Source: Nitrospirae bacterium JdFR-85
GTDB lineage: Bacteria; Nitrospirota; Thermodesulfovibrionia; Thermodesulfovibrionales; JdFR-85
Direction of reading: 5' to 3'
Assembly (NCBI GenBank): GCA_002011745.1
Contig: MTOU01000037.1
Span: 1-58,536 of the forward strand
Length of the DNA stretch: 58,536 bases
In this document: piece after piece, positions 35,743 through 46,568 of the stretch
How the letters are laid out: every line of letters begins with the position of its first letter
How positions within the stretch are numbered: position 1 is the stretch's first letter
The notes under the pieces: model-generated
The model's input: only the letters and a program-made list of their open reading frames with translations
What the model was told of the DNA's origin: nothing
Database searches by the model: none
Position numbers and translations under genes: made by a program

Positions 35743-37143
35743 TTATTCCTTTAGCCTCTCTGCCAATGCATCTGAAATCTTGTATACATCACCTGCACCA
35801 AGGGTAAGCACAACATCGCCCTCCCTTAAAGTTTTAAGCAACTCTTCAACAAATCCTGATATATCGTTCTTTTCAGACCCTCTATCAGAAAAGTAGTACA
35901 CCTCTTTACCCTTTGCCCTTATTGCATCAGCAAGCAGGGCAGAACTGACACCATCGATGGGTTTTTCACCTGCTGGATATATATCCAGTAGAAACAGGAT
36001 ATCTGCATCAGAGAATGCAGTGGAAAACTCACTAAACAGGTCATAGGTTCTGCTGTACCGATGTGGTTGAAATATAACAATGAGTCTACCACGGAATGCC
36101 TCTTTAACCGCCCTGAGGGTATTCCTTATTTCTGTAGGATGGTGTCCATAATCATCATAGACCCTTATACCTGATACTGATACCTTCAGTTCAAATCTCC
36201 GCTGAATCCCTCTGAAACCTGAAAGTGCCTTTCTCACCACCTCTGTATTAACCCTTAGTTCCTTTGCAACAGCAACAGATGCAAGGGCATTAAGCACATT
36301 GTGTCTGCCTATCATTGGAAGGGTGAACCTTCCAAGGTCCTCATCTCTGTATTCCACTTCAAAGGATGTACTCATCCCAGACTGTCTAATATCCTTTGCC
36401 CTGATCATCGCCTCTTCTGAAAAACCATAGGATATGTATCGTCTGTTCAGTTCATTCATGATATTTCTGAGATATATATCTTCATAACAGACCACAGAAA
36501 TGCCATAAAAGGGCACTTTGTCCAGAAACTGGCGGAATGCAGCACAGAGGTTATCCATTGTCTTGAAGTAATTCATATGTTCTCTATCAATATTTGTGGC
36601 CACAGCAATGGTAGGCGACAGTTTTAAAAATGAACCATCACTCTCATCTGCCTCTGCTACTAAAAACTCACCTTTGCCAAGGGATGCACCTGTGCCTGTA
36701 GCCTTCAGCTTCCCTCCTATCACTACAGTAGGATCAAGTCCTGCCTCTGTCAGGATTGTGGATATCAGTGATGTAGTGGTTGTTTTGCCGTGGGCTCCAG
36801 CAACAAGGATACTGTACTTAAGTCTGCCTATCTCGGCAAGCATCTCTGCCCTTGGTATTACTGGAATAGATCTCCGCCTCGCCTCTATGACTTCAGGATT
36901 GTCTTCAGAGACCGCAGATGATATAACAACCACGTGGGCATCCCCTATGTTGTCTGGTTTATGACCAATAAGAACCTTTATACCCATAGACTTCAGTCTC
37001 TTAACCGTGGCAGAGTTTTTAATATCAGAGCCTGTAACTTCATAGCCAAGGTTGTGTAACACCTCGGCTATACCGCTCATTCCTACTCCTCCAATGCCCA
37101 CAAAATGAACCTTTCTATAGTGCTCAAACATGCCCAAAATCAC
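35743..37143 (-). CDS. murC: UDP-N-acetylmuramate--L-alanine ligase
   Basis: MurC adds L-alanine to UDP-MurNAc. The 466-residue protein begins with a Rossmann motif (HFVGIGGVGMSGIAEVL) and carries the ATP loop VAGAHGKTTTTSLIS. The Mur ligase middle domain has DREHMNYF, and YDDYGHHPTEI and IFQPHRYSRT in the C-terminal domain are diagnostic of MurC. The first codons (MILG) may be replaced by a start at the nearby ATG of MFEHYRK. It overlaps murG by 4 bp. Confidence 0.97.
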   Translation of the reverse strand: MILGMFEHYRKVHFVGIGGVGMSGIAEVLHNLGYEVTGSDIKNSATVKRLKSMGIKVLIGHKPDNIGDAHVVVISSAVSEDNPEVIEARRRSIPVIPRAEMLAEIGRLKYSILVAGAHGKTTTTSLISTILTEAGLDPTVVIGGKLKATGTGASLGKGEFLVAEADESDGSFLKLSPTIAVATNIDREHMNYFKTMDNLCAAFRQFLDKVPFYGISVVCYEDIYLRNIMNELNRRYISYGFSEEAMIRAKDIRQSGMSTSFEVEYRDEDLGRFTLPMIGRHNVLNALASVAVAKELRVNTEVVRKALSGFRGIQRRFELKVSVSGIRVYDDYGHHPTEIRNTLRAVKEAFRGRLIVIFQPHRYSRTYDLFSEFSTAFSDADILFLLDIYPAGEKPIDGVSSALLADAIRAKGKEVYYFSDRGSEKNDISGFVEELLKTLREGDVVLTLGAGDVYKISDALAERLKE

Positions 37144-38312
37144 CCTCTCATATGTCCTGCCTTCTGCTGTAAAGGGGTCTCTACCGTCTGCTGTTCTGGT
37201 GCATTCTTTAAAATGCTCACGACCAGGTCTACAATCCTCTCTGTCGCATCCACCTTTGCCGATGCCAAGGCCCTATGCCTCATGTCTGCCCTACGATCCT
37301 CATCCAGAATAAGCTTTTTAATCTCCCCTGCAAGCCTCTCACCACTTAGTTCCCTGTCCTGTATAACCACTGATGCTCCTATTGCCTCAAGCCTTAAAGC
37401 ATTCCTCAGCTGGTGCGATGAGGTTGCATAGGGATAAGGGATAAGGATTGAGGGCTTGCCTGTGGCACAGAGTTCCGATATTGTGGAGGCACCAGCTCTA
37501 CAGATCACAAGGTCCGCCACTGCATAGGCCTCTGGCATCTGATATATAAAGGGAGTCACTGTTCCATAAAATCCATAGCTTCTGTAGGCATCCCTCACAA
37601 ACTCATAATCATCACTGCCTGTCTGGTGTAGAAACTGGATATTGTCCTTCAGATCAAGCAGCCACTGTAAGGCTTCCACCATTGCAGTATTTATAGAATG
37701 GGCACCTGAACTTCCACCAAAAACAAAGACTGTAAAGAGTCCCTCCCTTAGAGAGAAGATCTTCAATGCAGACTTTTTGCTGCCTTTCAAAATCTTCTTT
37801 CTCACGGGACTACCTGTAAGGTATGTCTTATGCCTCGGGAAGTATTTTATAGCATCCTGATTGGATACACATACTGCATTGGCAATCTTCCCAAGCACCC
37901 TATTTGCTACACCTGGCATTGTATCCTGTTCCATTATCAATGTGGGAATCTTTAGCAACCAGGCACTCAGTACAGGAGGAAAGGATACATATCCACCAGA
38001 GCCGATCACGATCTGGGGCTGCAGTTCCTGCAGATACCTGTAACTCTGCTTTATTGATTTTGTCAGTTTCCAGAGTGCTCTTAACTTTTTGAAAAAGGGC
38101 TTACCTACAAAACCCTCCACATCTATTATTCTTAGGGGATATCCCTCTTTTGGGATAACCCTTGACTCTATTCCTCTATCACTGCCCATGAAAGAGACCT
38201 CTATCTGGGGATACCTTTCTTTCAGTTCTTCTATCAAGGCAAGAGCAGGGTATAAGTGCCCACCTGTGCCACCACCAGCAACCACCACTCTCCTCAGAAT
38301 ATCATCCTTCAT
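37140..38312 (-). CDS. murG: lipid II synthase MurG (UDP-GlcNAc transferase)
   Basis: MurG transfers GlcNAc from UDP-GlcNAc to lipid I on the inner face of the membrane. The 390-residue GT-B protein shows VVAGGGTGGHLYPALALIEEL, IGSGGYVSFPPVLSAWLLKIPTLIMEQ, FGGSSGAHSINTAM and LVICRAGASTISELCATGKPSILIPYP, the standard family blocks. It overlaps ftsW by 4 bp and murC by 4 bp. Confidence 0.97.
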   Translation of the reverse strand: MKDDILRRVVVAGGGTGGHLYPALALIEELKERYPQIEVSFMGSDRGIESRVIPKEGYPLRIIDVEGFVGKPFFKKLRALWKLTKSIKQSYRYLQELQPQIVIGSGGYVSFPPVLSAWLLKIPTLIMEQDTMPGVANRVLGKIANAVCVSNQDAIKYFPRHKTYLTGSPVRKKILKGSKKSALKIFSLREGLFTVFVFGGSSGAHSINTAMVEALQWLLDLKDNIQFLHQTGSDDYEFVRDAYRSYGFYGTVTPFIYQMPEAYAVADLVICRAGASTISELCATGKPSILIPYPYATSSHQLRNALRLEAIGASVVIQDRELSGERLAGEIKKLILDEDRRADMRHRALASAKVDATERIVDLVVSILKNAPEQQTVETPLQQKAGHMRG

Positions 38313-39520
38313 GAGACAGCTACTCCCCTATGTCTCATTCTTTTAATCTTAAGTCTTGCCCTCTTTCTCATAATCATATCAGTAGTGAGCACATTGACCG
38401 CCTGTTCAGGCTCACCTGTTGATAGCCTTAGAAGAATACCAACAGCCATAAAATTCACAAGCAGAGAAGAACCTCCATAACTTATAAAGGGTAAAGGAAG
38501 ACCCTTTGTGGGCAAAAGTCCTGAGACTACTCCAAAGTTTATCAATGCCTGCAGTGTTAACATCAGTGTAAACCCCATTGCAAGGTATCTTGAAAAGGGA
38601 AGACTTCTCTCTGATGCGATTTTGACACCCCTCAGAAACAGTAGAAAGAAAAGCCCTATCACAACAGTAGCTCCCAGAAACCCTAACTCTTCACCTATCA
38701 ATGAGAATATAAAATCTGTATTAGCCTCAGGAAGAAAATTCAGCTTCTGCTGACTGTTGCCAAGACCCACTCCCATCAATCCGCCCCTTCCGAGAGCGAT
38801 AAGCGACTGTACAAGCTGGAAACCACTCCCTTGAGGATCACTCCAAGGATCCAGAAATACTATTATCCTTTTGAGTCTATAAGGCTGCATAAGTAGTACC
38901 ACTGTAACCGGTATGAGAGCTATCAGCAGGCTCAATAGATACCTGATAGGGGTGCCTGCAATATAAAGCATTCCTACAGTAATAAGTCCGAGAGTTACTG
39001 CTCCTCCAAAATCAGGCTGCAGTATCAACACCGTCTGAAAAAGGAGCATAACAGACACTGGTACAAGAAACCTTTTAATACTATGTGCTGCTGCCTCGGT
39101 ATCTGACAGGTACTTTGCAAGAAACAGGATCATTGAGAACTTCACAAGCTCTGATGGCTGGAATGTAGAGGGCCATAGACGAAGCCATCTCTTTGCGCCA
39201 TTAATCTTCACCCCGAGGTGGGGTACAAACACGGCAAGCAGCAGTAGTAAAGAGACTGCCAGCAGTGGATATGCCACTGCCTTAAGCTTGGCAGGTTTTA
39301 TCCTGTAAAGTATCATCATAAATACCATTGAAAGCAGAAGAGTAATTAGATGTTTCTTCAGGTAAAATAGATTTATCTTTGTATTGAGTTCTTCTGTATC
39401 CCCAATCCTTGGCACAGAAGTAGAACTATATACCATCACCACCCCAATGGCGCTTAGGGCAAGCACTGAAAACAGTAACCATATATCCATGGTATTTCTA
39501 TTTTCTTGTAACACTCTCAA
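38309..39520 (-). CDS. ftsW: lipid II polymerase FtsW (SEDS family)
   Basis: FtsW is the SEDS glycosyltransferase that polymerises lipid II at the septum. The 403-residue protein has about ten membrane helices and the family motifs KRWLRLWPSTFQPSELVKFSMILFLA (residues about 108-133). It also has QPDFGGAVTL with the catalytic aspartate, GLGNSQQKLNFLPEANTDFIFS and LPFISYGGSSLLVN near the C-terminus. RodA is similar, but the position in the dcw cluster supports FtsW. It overlaps murD by 23 bp. Confidence 0.96.
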   Translation of the reverse strand: MRVLQENRNTMDIWLLFSVLALSAIGVVMVYSSTSVPRIGDTEELNTKINLFYLKKHLITLLLSMVFMMILYRIKPAKLKAVAYPLLAVSLLLLLAVFVPHLGVKINGAKRWLRLWPSTFQPSELVKFSMILFLAKYLSDTEAAAHSIKRFLVPVSVMLLFQTVLILQPDFGGAVTLGLITVGMLYIAGTPIRYLLSLLIALIPVTVVLLMQPYRLKRIIVFLDPWSDPQGSGFQLVQSLIALGRGGLMGVGLGNSQQKLNFLPEANTDFIFSLIGEELGFLGATVVIGLFFLLFLRGVKIASERSLPFSRYLAMGFTLMLTLQALINFGVVSGLLPTKGLPLPFISYGGSSLLVNFMAVGILLRLSTGEPEQAVNVLTTDMIMRKRARLKIKRMRHRGVAVS

Positions 39521-40877
39521 GCTCCTTTACAGCCCTCTTGAAGGCCTCTCCCCTTTCTTCAAAGTTCTGAAACATATCAAAACTGGCACATCCAGGGCTG
39601 AGCAGCACTACCCCGCCTCCTGAAGCAGCAGTAAATGCCTTCTGTACAGCCTCATCCATGTCTGAGGCATCCTCAGTGGGCAGCACCCCACTGAGTTGAG
39701 CCTTTATCTTATCTTTTGCCTCACCAATACAGATCACCTTTCTGATCGTTCTTCTAAACATACCGAGTATTGAGAAATCAGCCCCTTTGTCCCTACCCCC
39801 AAGTATAAGGATTACTGGACACCTGAAGCCCTCAACGGATTTTATAACTGCATCAATGTTTGTCCCTTTTGAGTCGTTGTAAAAAGATATCCCGTCTATC
39901 TCAGCCACAAACTCCATCCTGTGGGGAAGTCCTCTGAACTCTTTAAGGACAGCTGTTATATTCTCAGGGCTGACCCCACAGAGATATGCAATCAGAGAGG
40001 CCACCATTGCATTCTCTATATTATGTACACCCTTAAGCCCCATCTGTGAGGTATTAATTAGAGGAATTGGCTTACCGTCTCTGTTGAGCACTATATAATT
40101 GTCCTCCAGATAAACACCTTTTACAGGGCCTCTCCTTGAAAAATAAAAGACCTCTGAAGTACACTCTCTGCAAAGGTCTTTTATCACTGGCTGGTCACTA
40201 TTCAGTACCAGGTAGTCTTCTTTGCCCTGATTCTGAAAAATCTTCATCTTTGCCCCAAGGTATTCCCTTATATCGCTGTATCTATCCTGGTGATCTGGAG
40301 TGATATTTAGAATTGTAGAAATATGGGAATGAAATCTCTTGATCTTCTCCAGTTGAAATGAGGACAGCTCTGCCACAAGAAAGTCTGAACTACGCTGGGT
40401 TTTAGTGAGAAGCATCTCGAGGACCAGCTCAGTCATGGGAGTCCCGATGTTTCCACCAGCTATAATCTTCAATCCCTGCCGTCTCATCATCATCTCTACA
40501 AGGGTGGTGGTAGTTGATTTTCCGTTTGTCCCTGTTATCCCTATCCATGGGACCTCGAACTCTTCAGTACATCTGTAGGCAAGTTCAATCTCAGAAATAA
40601 CCTCTACTCCTCTGTTTTCTGCCTCCTTTATAATCTCAATCCAAGGAGGTACTCCTGGACTTATAACCACAAGCTCTGCTCCATCAAGAATCTCTTTGCT
40701 GTGTCCTCCGGTCTCAATTACCACATCCTCTGGGAGGTTAAGACTCTTTGTATTTAGTATCCTCGAGTCTGTGGCCTTCACCTTAGAACCGAGGAAATGG
40801 AGGAGCCTTGTGGCGGCTATGCCGCTTCTACCAAGCCCTACCACAACTGCATTTATGTCTCTGAATTCATCCAACAT
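39498..40877 (-). CDS. murD: UDP-N-acetylmuramoylalanine--D-glutamate ligase
   Basis: MurD adds D-glutamate to UDP-MurNAc-L-Ala. The 459-residue protein has an N-terminal Rossmann motif (VVGLGRSGIAATRLL), the ATP loop GITGTNGKSTTTTLVEMM and NITPDHQDRY. The C-terminal domain carries LPHRMEFV, FYNDSKGTNIDAVIKSVE and LILGGRDKGADFSIL. It starts 3 bp after the mraY stop. Confidence 0.97.
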   Translation of the reverse strand: MLDEFRDINAVVVGLGRSGIAATRLLHFLGSKVKATDSRILNTKSLNLPEDVVIETGGHSKEILDGAELVVISPGVPPWIEIIKEAENRGVEVISEIELAYRCTEEFEVPWIGITGTNGKSTTTTLVEMMMRRQGLKIIAGGNIGTPMTELVLEMLLTKTQRSSDFLVAELSSFQLEKIKRFHSHISTILNITPDHQDRYSDIREYLGAKMKIFQNQGKEDYLVLNSDQPVIKDLCRECTSEVFYFSRRGPVKGVYLEDNYIVLNRDGKPIPLINTSQMGLKGVHNIENAMVASLIAYLCGVSPENITAVLKEFRGLPHRMEFVAEIDGISFYNDSKGTNIDAVIKSVEGFRCPVILILGGRDKGADFSILGMFRRTIRKVICIGEAKDKIKAQLSGVLPTEDASDMDEAVQKAFTAASGGGVVLLSPGCASFDMFQNFEERGEAFKRAVKELESVTRK

Positions 40878-40880
40878 TCC

Positions 40881-41966
40881 TTACCTCAACTTGAGTGTGG
40901 AAAGACTCAGAAGTGCAAGGAGTATACCCACAATCCAGAACCTTACAACTGTCTTCGACTCTGCCCATCCCTTAACCTCAAAGTGATGATGTATTGGGGC
41001 CATCTTAAAGACTCTTCTTCCGGTCAATTTGTATGATGCAACCTGCAGTATCACTGACACTGTCTCCACAACAAATATACCACCCACCACGGCAAGCACT
41101 ATCTCGTGTTTTGTGATCACTGCCAGTATACCCAAGGCACCTCCAAGACCAAGAGAGCCCACATCACCCATAAATATCTCGGCAGGATAGGCATTGTACC
41201 AGAGAAAACCGAGGGCAGCTCCAAATATGGCTCCACAGAATATGGTCAACTCTCCTGTCTTGGGAAGATAAAGAACCTGTAGATATTTGGCCAGACCCGC
41301 ATGTCCACTTATGTAGACAAGTGCTCCATTTGCAAGCACCGCTATAGCCACAAGCCCGATTGCGAGACCATCAATCCCATCAGTCAGATTTACTGCATTA
41401 CTTGAGCCAACTATCACAAAAATAGAAAAGGGAATATAAAACATCCCGAGGTCTATAAGCCATTTTTTAAAAAAGGGCACGCTCAGTTTGGTACTATAAG
41501 GGTCGAGGGGATTGTAATAGAGGAAAAGACTTATACCCGTGGCTACCAATATCTGAAGGCCGAATTTCTGGCAAGCCCTGAGGCCTTTATGATTCTTCCT
41601 TACAATCTTCAAATAATCATCTAAAAGACCTATTATGCCAAAACATACTGTTCCCGCAGTTATAACCCACATATAGGGATTCTTCAGATCCATCCAGAGC
41701 AGTGCAGTCACAACTATGCTACCCAGAATAAGAATTCCTCCCATTGTGGGTGTACCCGCCTTTTTCAGATGACTCTGGGGTCCATCGTCTCTCACCTGTT
41801 GTATCATATTGAGTCTCTTGAGCATTCTTATTAGATAGGGGAGCAGGAAAAAGGTAAGAATAAACGCTGTGATTACAGCCATAGCAGTCCTGAATGTGAT
41901 ATATCTGAACACATTAAAAGGGAAATAATACTCGTGAAGACTATACAGCAACCAGTACAGCATCAC
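40881..41966 (-). CDS. mraY: phospho-N-acetylmuramoyl-pentapeptide-transferase MraY
   Basis: MraY transfers phospho-MurNAc-pentapeptide to undecaprenyl phosphate to form lipid I. The 361-residue protein has ten predicted membrane helices. It has the catalytic DD motif in [17 protein letters not shown], the [12 protein letters not shown] segment, [15 protein letters not shown] and the cytoplasmic [15 protein letters not shown] signature. It overlaps murF by 4 bp. Confidence 0.98.
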   Translation of the reverse strand: MMLYWLLYSLHEYYFPFNVFRYITFRTAMAVITAFILTFFLLPYLIRMLKRLNMIQQVRDDGPQSHLKKAGTPTMGGILILGSIVVTALLWMDLKNPYMWVITAGTVCFGIIGLLDDYLKIVRKNHKGLRACQKFGLQILVATGISLFLYYNPLDPYSTKLSVPFFKKWLIDLGMFYIPFSIFVIVGSSNAVNLTDGIDGLAIGLVAIAVLANGALVYISGHAGLAKYLQVLYLPKTGELTIFCGAIFGAALGFLWYNAYPAEIFMGDVGSLGLGGALGILAVITKHEIVLAVVGGIFVVETVSVILQVASYKLTGRRVFKMAPIHHHFEVKGWAESKTVVRFWIVGILLALLSLSTLKLR

Positions 41967-43312
41967 TCCTCCAGTATCTTTTCCAGTCTCATTCCTCTGG
42001 ATCCCTTTATCAAGACAGTGTCATTCTCTCTGAGCAGGTCCATCAAAAGCTCTTTTGCCTCCTTAGGGTTTTTAACCGAGAATGCCAGCCTGTTATTGGA
42101 ATTCGCATCTCTGAACTCCTCATATGCGAGACGCATCAATGGTCCTACAGCAACAAAAATGTCAACAGGCAGAGAAGCAATCCATCTGCCAAGCTTTCTA
42201 TGGGCAACCTCTGAATAGGCACCCAGCTCAAGCATATCACCGAGAACAGCTATTGCACGGGTCTTTTTCAGACTTAAGAGTTCCTTTATAGCCTCCTCCA
42301 TTGAGGCAGGATTTGCATTATAAAGGTCACTTATCACAGTAGCGCCTTTCAGGGTCTTTAGTTCAAGTCTCATTGGGACACCTCTGAACTCCTTAAGTGT
42401 ATCTGCAAAGGTGTTCATACAGTCAAAGATCCTACAGACTGATGCTGCAGCAAGGGCATTGTATACATTGAACCTTCCAAAAAGTCTCAGACTCACCCTC
42501 TTTCTCGTACCATCACTAACAAGAGAAAAACTCACTCCAGAGGCACTATAAGAGATATCCTCTGCTCTTACAGAGGCCTTCTCTGACAGGCCATAAGTAA
42601 TCACCTCTTTGCCCTTAAGTAGTTCACTACCCATCAATGGTGACAACATCGGATCATCAACATTCAATACCACCTTTTTCACAAACTCCAGCATCTCCAG
42701 TTTTGTCTGCCTCACCTGCTGGATCGAACCAAAACCCTCTAAGTGGGCAGGCCCAATATTTGTTATCACTCCTATCTGAGGCAGTGCTATCTCACATAGC
42801 TGTCTTATATCACCCACTGCTGATGCCCCCATCTCCAGAACCGCAATATCCTGTCCATTGAGTTCAGCAAGACAGAGAGGCAGTCCTATATGATTGTTCA
42901 GATTTCCCTTGCTCCGGAGTACCCGGTGGTTTCTGCTCAGTACAGTGGCAATCATCTCCTTTGTTGTGGTCTTCCCATTTGTACCCGTTACTGCAATTAC
43001 ATTCACACTCCTTTTGAGACGCCTATATCGGGCTATACTCTGCAACGCCTTGAGAGTATTGTCTACATGTATAATACTCTTGCCCCTTACAGGCAGCACC
43101 GGAGGATAACTTACTATTGCACCATGGGCTTTCTTCAGCGCCTCCTCCACAAATGTATGTCCATCAAAACGCTCTCCTCTGAGGGCGATAAAGAGTTCAC
43201 CCTCTTTGATGGTTCTTGAATCAATGGATATTCCCCTAAAATAATCTACCCCTTTAATGAGGAGCTTTCCTCCTGTTGCTTCCAGTATCTCAACAAGTGA
43301 ATACCTCAACAA
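41963..43312 (-). CDS. murF: UDP-N-acetylmuramoyl-tripeptide--D-alanyl-D-alanine ligase
   Basis: MurF adds the D-Ala-D-Ala dipeptide made by Ddl. The 449-residue protein has [25 protein letters not shown] at the N-terminus and the ATP loop [19 protein letters not shown]. It also has [12 protein letters not shown] and [14 protein letters not shown], then VLGDMLELG, which together separate MurF from MurE. Its start overlaps the murE stop by 7 bp. Confidence 0.97.
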   Translation of the reverse strand: MLRYSLVEILEATGGKLLIKGVDYFRGISIDSRTIKEGELFIALRGERFDGHTFVEEALKKAHGAIVSYPPVLPVRGKSIIHVDNTLKALQSIARYRRLKRSVNVIAVTGTNGKTTTKEMIATVLSRNHRVLRSKGNLNNHIGLPLCLAELNGQDIAVLEMGASAVGDIRQLCEIALPQIGVITNIGPAHLEGFGSIQQVRQTKLEMLEFVKKVVLNVDDPMLSPLMGSELLKGKEVITYGLSEKASVRAEDISYSASGVSFSLVSDGTRKRVSLRLFGRFNVYNALAAASVCRIFDCMNTFADTLKEFRGVPMRLELKTLKGATVISDLYNANPASMEEAIKELLSLKKTRAIAVLGDMLELGAYSEVAHRKLGRWIASLPVDIFVAVGPLMRLAYEEFRDANSNNRLAFSVKNPKEAKELLMDLLRENDTVLIKGSRGMRLEKILEE

Positions 43313-44790
43313 TTCACTGCCTCCAGCCTGTTCTTTATTGCCTCCACAACAGTGGCCCTGTCTGAAAATGGATACTTTACTCCTTCAATCTCCTGATATT
43401 CCTCATGCCCCTTGCCTGCCACTATCACCATATCACCAGAAGATGCAATACTTATGGCCTTGAAAATTGCCTCACGCCGGTCTTCAATGATCATATAATT
43501 CTTTTTCTTGATGCCTCCTACTATATCCTTAATAATCTCACCTGGGGGTTCATTCCTCGGATTGTCAGAAGTAACAATCACCAGGTCACTCAATTCTGTG
43601 GCAATCTCACCCATGATAGGTCTTTTACCCCTATCCCTGTTTCCTCCACAGCCAAAGACTATGATCAACTTCCCCTTTGTAAGGGGTCTCATCGCGAGAA
43701 TCACATTCTGGAGGGCATCTGGTGTATGGGCATAGTCAATAACCACTGAGAAATCCTGACCCAGTTTTATCATCTGTAGCCTTCCTTCTACTGGTTGAAA
43801 CCTCCTGACAGCCTCCTGAATTATATGGGGCTTTATCTCCATCTGAAGGGCTGCTGCCACGGCAAGGGCTATGTTGTATACATTTGGCATTCCCACCAGC
43901 TCAGACCTGAGGCTTATCTCTTCAGTAGAGGTTCTTATAGAAAACTCAACTCCCTCTTTTTTCAGGCATATATTAGATACCTTGAAGACTGCATCCTCAG
44001 AGGTACCACAAGTTATAATCTTCAGTCCTGAGGAGAGAGTCTCCTTTGCTGCCCTACGGCAGTAGGGATCGTCTGTATTGAATATTGCTACACAGCGGGT
44101 CAGTTTTCTGAAGAGCCTCATCTTACTCTGGTAGTAGCTCTCCATATCTCCGTGGAAATCGAGGTGGTCTCTCGAAAGGTTTGTAAAGATGGAGAGATGA
44201 AACTCTGTATAATCAACCCTTCTAAGTGCCAAGGCATGAGATGAGACTTCAGAAACCACCATCTTGACCCCTTCAGCCTTCATCATCCTGAGAAGTTCCT
44301 GCCAGTGTATGGCATCAGGTGTAGTATGGAGAGGTAGTTTCTTTACTTCCACGGTCCTATTGTTATCCCTAATAAGATACTTTACTGTACCGATAAGACC
44401 AGTCTTATATCCTGCAGCAGTTAAGATATGAGAGAGCAGAGAAGAGGTGGTTGTCTTTCCATTTGTACCGGTTACCCCTATCACCTTTAGTTCTGACGAG
44501 GGATGTCCATAGAATCTATCCGAGACAAAGGCTATAGCCTCATGTATATCCCTAACCACAACCAAGGGCACTGAAAGTGACTTCTCCAGAGGCGTATCTG
44601 TCACCACAGCTGCTGCACCTTTGGCTATTGCGTCTGAGATAAATCTCCTGCCGTCATGATGCTCTCCTTTAATAGCAAAGAAGAGGTCTCCCTTCTTCAG
44701 GGTCCTTGAATCACTGCTCAGTCCTTGGACTTCTGCATCACCTATTACTACAAGGGGGTTAAGACCATTAATCAATCTGCTCAATCTCAT
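43306..44790 (-). CDS. murE: UDP-N-acetylmuramoyl-tripeptide synthetase (meso-diaminopimelate type)
   Basis: MurE adds the third stem residue. The 494-residue protein has LSSDSRTLKKGDLFFAIKG, the ATP loop [19 protein letters not shown], and FTNLSRDHLDFHG with the carbamylated-lysine context. It also has DYAHTPDALQNVI and the specificity motif DNPRNEPPGEII. DNPR with the following arginine marks enzymes using meso-diaminopimelate rather than lysine. The start overlaps the ftsI stop by 23 bp. Confidence 0.97.
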   Translation of the reverse strand: MRLSRLINGLNPLVVIGDAEVQGLSSDSRTLKKGDLFFAIKGEHHDGRRFISDAIAKGAAAVVTDTPLEKSLSVPLVVVRDIHEAIAFVSDRFYGHPSSELKVIGVTGTNGKTTTSSLLSHILTAAGYKTGLIGTVKYLIRDNNRTVEVKKLPLHTTPDAIHWQELLRMMKAEGVKMVVSEVSSHALALRRVDYTEFHLSIFTNLSRDHLDFHGDMESYYQSKMRLFRKLTRCVAIFNTDDPYCRRAAKETLSSGLKIITCGTSEDAVFKVSNICLKKEGVEFSIRTSTEEISLRSELVGMPNVYNIALAVAAALQMEIKPHIIQEAVRRFQPVEGRLQMIKLGQDFSVVIDYAHTPDALQNVILAMRPLTKGKLIIVFGCGGNRDRGKRPIMGEIATELSDLVIVTSDNPRNEPPGEIIKDIVGGIKKKNYMIIEDRREAIFKAISIASSGDMVIVAGKGHEEYQEIEGVKYPFSDRATVVEAIKNRLEAVNC

Positions 44791-46558
44791 CTTTATATAC
44801 TCCTTTTAATCTGAGCAAGGGCATTTTACCTGTATATTTCTGGACAACCAGTATCTGTTCCTTAATGGTATCCTCCCTTGGAATCATCATGTATGAGAGT
44901 GCCCTTTTGGCAATAGCACTGAAGACCGGAGCAGCCACTTCTCCACCATAGTATTTACCCTTAGGATTCCAGAGGACTACTATAATAACAAAAATGGGAC
45001 GGTCTGCTGGGACCATCCCCACAAAGGAACTTACGAAGTGTTTGTTTGAATAACGGCCAGTCTTAGGATCAACAAGTCTCGTTGTGCCTGTTTTACCTGC
45101 AACGGTATTCCCTTCCACAGCGGCCTTCCCTCCTGTACCCTCTTCTGATATTACGGCTTTCAGGGCCTCCTTCAGCAGCATAGCGGTCCTCTCTGATATT
45201 ATTCTCTTCTTCTCTGTTCTTACCCGTTTCAGAATTCCTCCCTCTGCTGATATAACAGTCTTCAAAAGATGAGGTCTTACAAGATAACCACCATTGGCAA
45301 TAGCTGCATAGGCTCTTAAAGCCTGAAGAGGTGTAACCATCACCTCATATCCTATAGCCATAGCAGCCAGGGTGGTGCCAGAGAATCTATCGGGTGATTT
45401 CACAATACCAGGGCTTTCTCCAATGAGGTCTATCCCTGTCTTTTCTCCAAAGCCAAATCTCTTCACATACTTATAAAATCGTTCTGGTCCGAGCCTGAGA
45501 GCGATCTTTACCGCCCCTACATTTGAGGACTTCTGAATAACCTCTTTAAGTGTGAGTATGCCGAGAGGGTGTATGTCTCTGATGCGCTTGCCAGCTATCT
45601 CTATTACACCCGAAGAACAGTCAACCTTGGTATTCAGGGTTGCAATACCCTCCTCAAGTGCAGCAGCTGCCATAATGATCTTGAAGGTCGAGCCTGGTTC
45701 ATACAGGTCTGTAATGGCCCTGTTTCTTCTCGAAGAAGCTTTATATTTGCCGGGGCTGTTTGGATCAAAGGTAGGTCTGTTTGCAAGAGCAAGGATCTCT
45801 CCTGTATGAGGATTCATTATTATAGAGGTAGCAGCAGAAGGACTCCACTGCTCTACAGCTCTGTCCAGTTCATCCTCCACAATCACCTGAAGACCCTCAT
45901 CTATTGTGAGCACAATGCTGTTACCCTCAGTCTCGAGTTCTGCCCCTGTGTAAAGGATATTACCCTTTGCATCTGTCCTTATTGTCACCTTTGATGAGTC
46001 TCTGCTCAGCAAGGAATTGTAAACCCTCTCTATACCTTCGAGTCCTCTGTTGTCAATATCCACAAACCCAAGTATATGTGAAGCGAGAGACCTCTTTGGA
46101 TAGACCCTTTTTGTGTCAGGCAGTATCCCGATCCCTTTTATCTGTAAGTCCTTCAACAGTGTCTTCTTTTCAATACTCACCTTTCTGGCAACCCATACAA
46201 AGTTCCTCTTGGTATGTATACTCTTCAGGAGAGTGTGCTTCTTTAGTCTTAGGGCAGTGCTCAGGAGCTCTGCTGTTGACTCAGGGGTCTCTACTAAGGA
46301 AGGTCTACAATAAACAGAAAAGCTCTCTGTATTGAGGGCAAGAATTCTTCCTTTACGGTCATAGATATTACCTCTGTTTACAAGTATCTCTGTTATTCTT
46401 GTATACTGGTTTGAGGCCATCTGTTGATAGGTGGAATGTCGAAGGAGCATAAGATCAAACAACCTAAAAAAGACCATTATAAAGGCGGAACCGATCAGAG
46501 ATATAACTATTATACCTCTCCTCGTTAACCTCTGTCTATTTATTTTATCTCTGTTCAT
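44768..46558 (-). CDS. ftsI: peptidoglycan D,D-transpeptidase FtsI (PBP3, class B)
   Basis: FtsI crosslinks septal peptidoglycan together with FtsW. The 596-residue protein has a short cytoplasmic tail, a membrane helix (about 14-35), and a dimerisation domain with GRILALNTESFSVYC and HILGFVDIDNRGLEGIE. The transpeptidase domain has SxxK in YEPGSTFKIIMA (nucleophile serine), SxN in QKSSNVGAVKI and KTGT in VAGKTGTTRLVD. No PASTA domain is present at the C-terminus. It lies 10 bp after ftsL. Confidence 0.97.
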   Translation of the reverse strand: MNRDKINRQRLTRRGIIVISLIGSAFIMVFFRLFDLMLLRHSTYQQMASNQYTRITEILVNRGNIYDRKGRILALNTESFSVYCRPSLVETPESTAELLSTALRLKKHTLLKSIHTKRNFVWVARKVSIEKKTLLKDLQIKGIGILPDTKRVYPKRSLASHILGFVDIDNRGLEGIERVYNSLLSRDSSKVTIRTDAKGNILYTGAELETEGNSIVLTIDEGLQVIVEDELDRAVEQWSPSAATSIIMNPHTGEILALANRPTFDPNSPGKYKASSRRNRAITDLYEPGSTFKIIMAAAALEEGIATLNTKVDCSSGVIEIAGKRIRDIHPLGILTLKEVIQKSSNVGAVKIALRLGPERFYKYVKRFGFGEKTGIDLIGESPGIVKSPDRFSGTTLAAMAIGYEVMVTPLQALRAYAAIANGGYLVRPHLLKTVISAEGGILKRVRTEKKRIISERTAMLLKEALKAVISEEGTGGKAAVEGNTVAGKTGTTRLVDPKTGRYSNKHFVSSFVGMVPADRPIFVIIVVLWNPKGKYYGGEVAAPVFSAIAKRALSYMMIPREDTIKEQILVVQKYTGKMPLLRLKGVYKDEIEQID

Positions 46559-46568
46559 TATTGTTTAT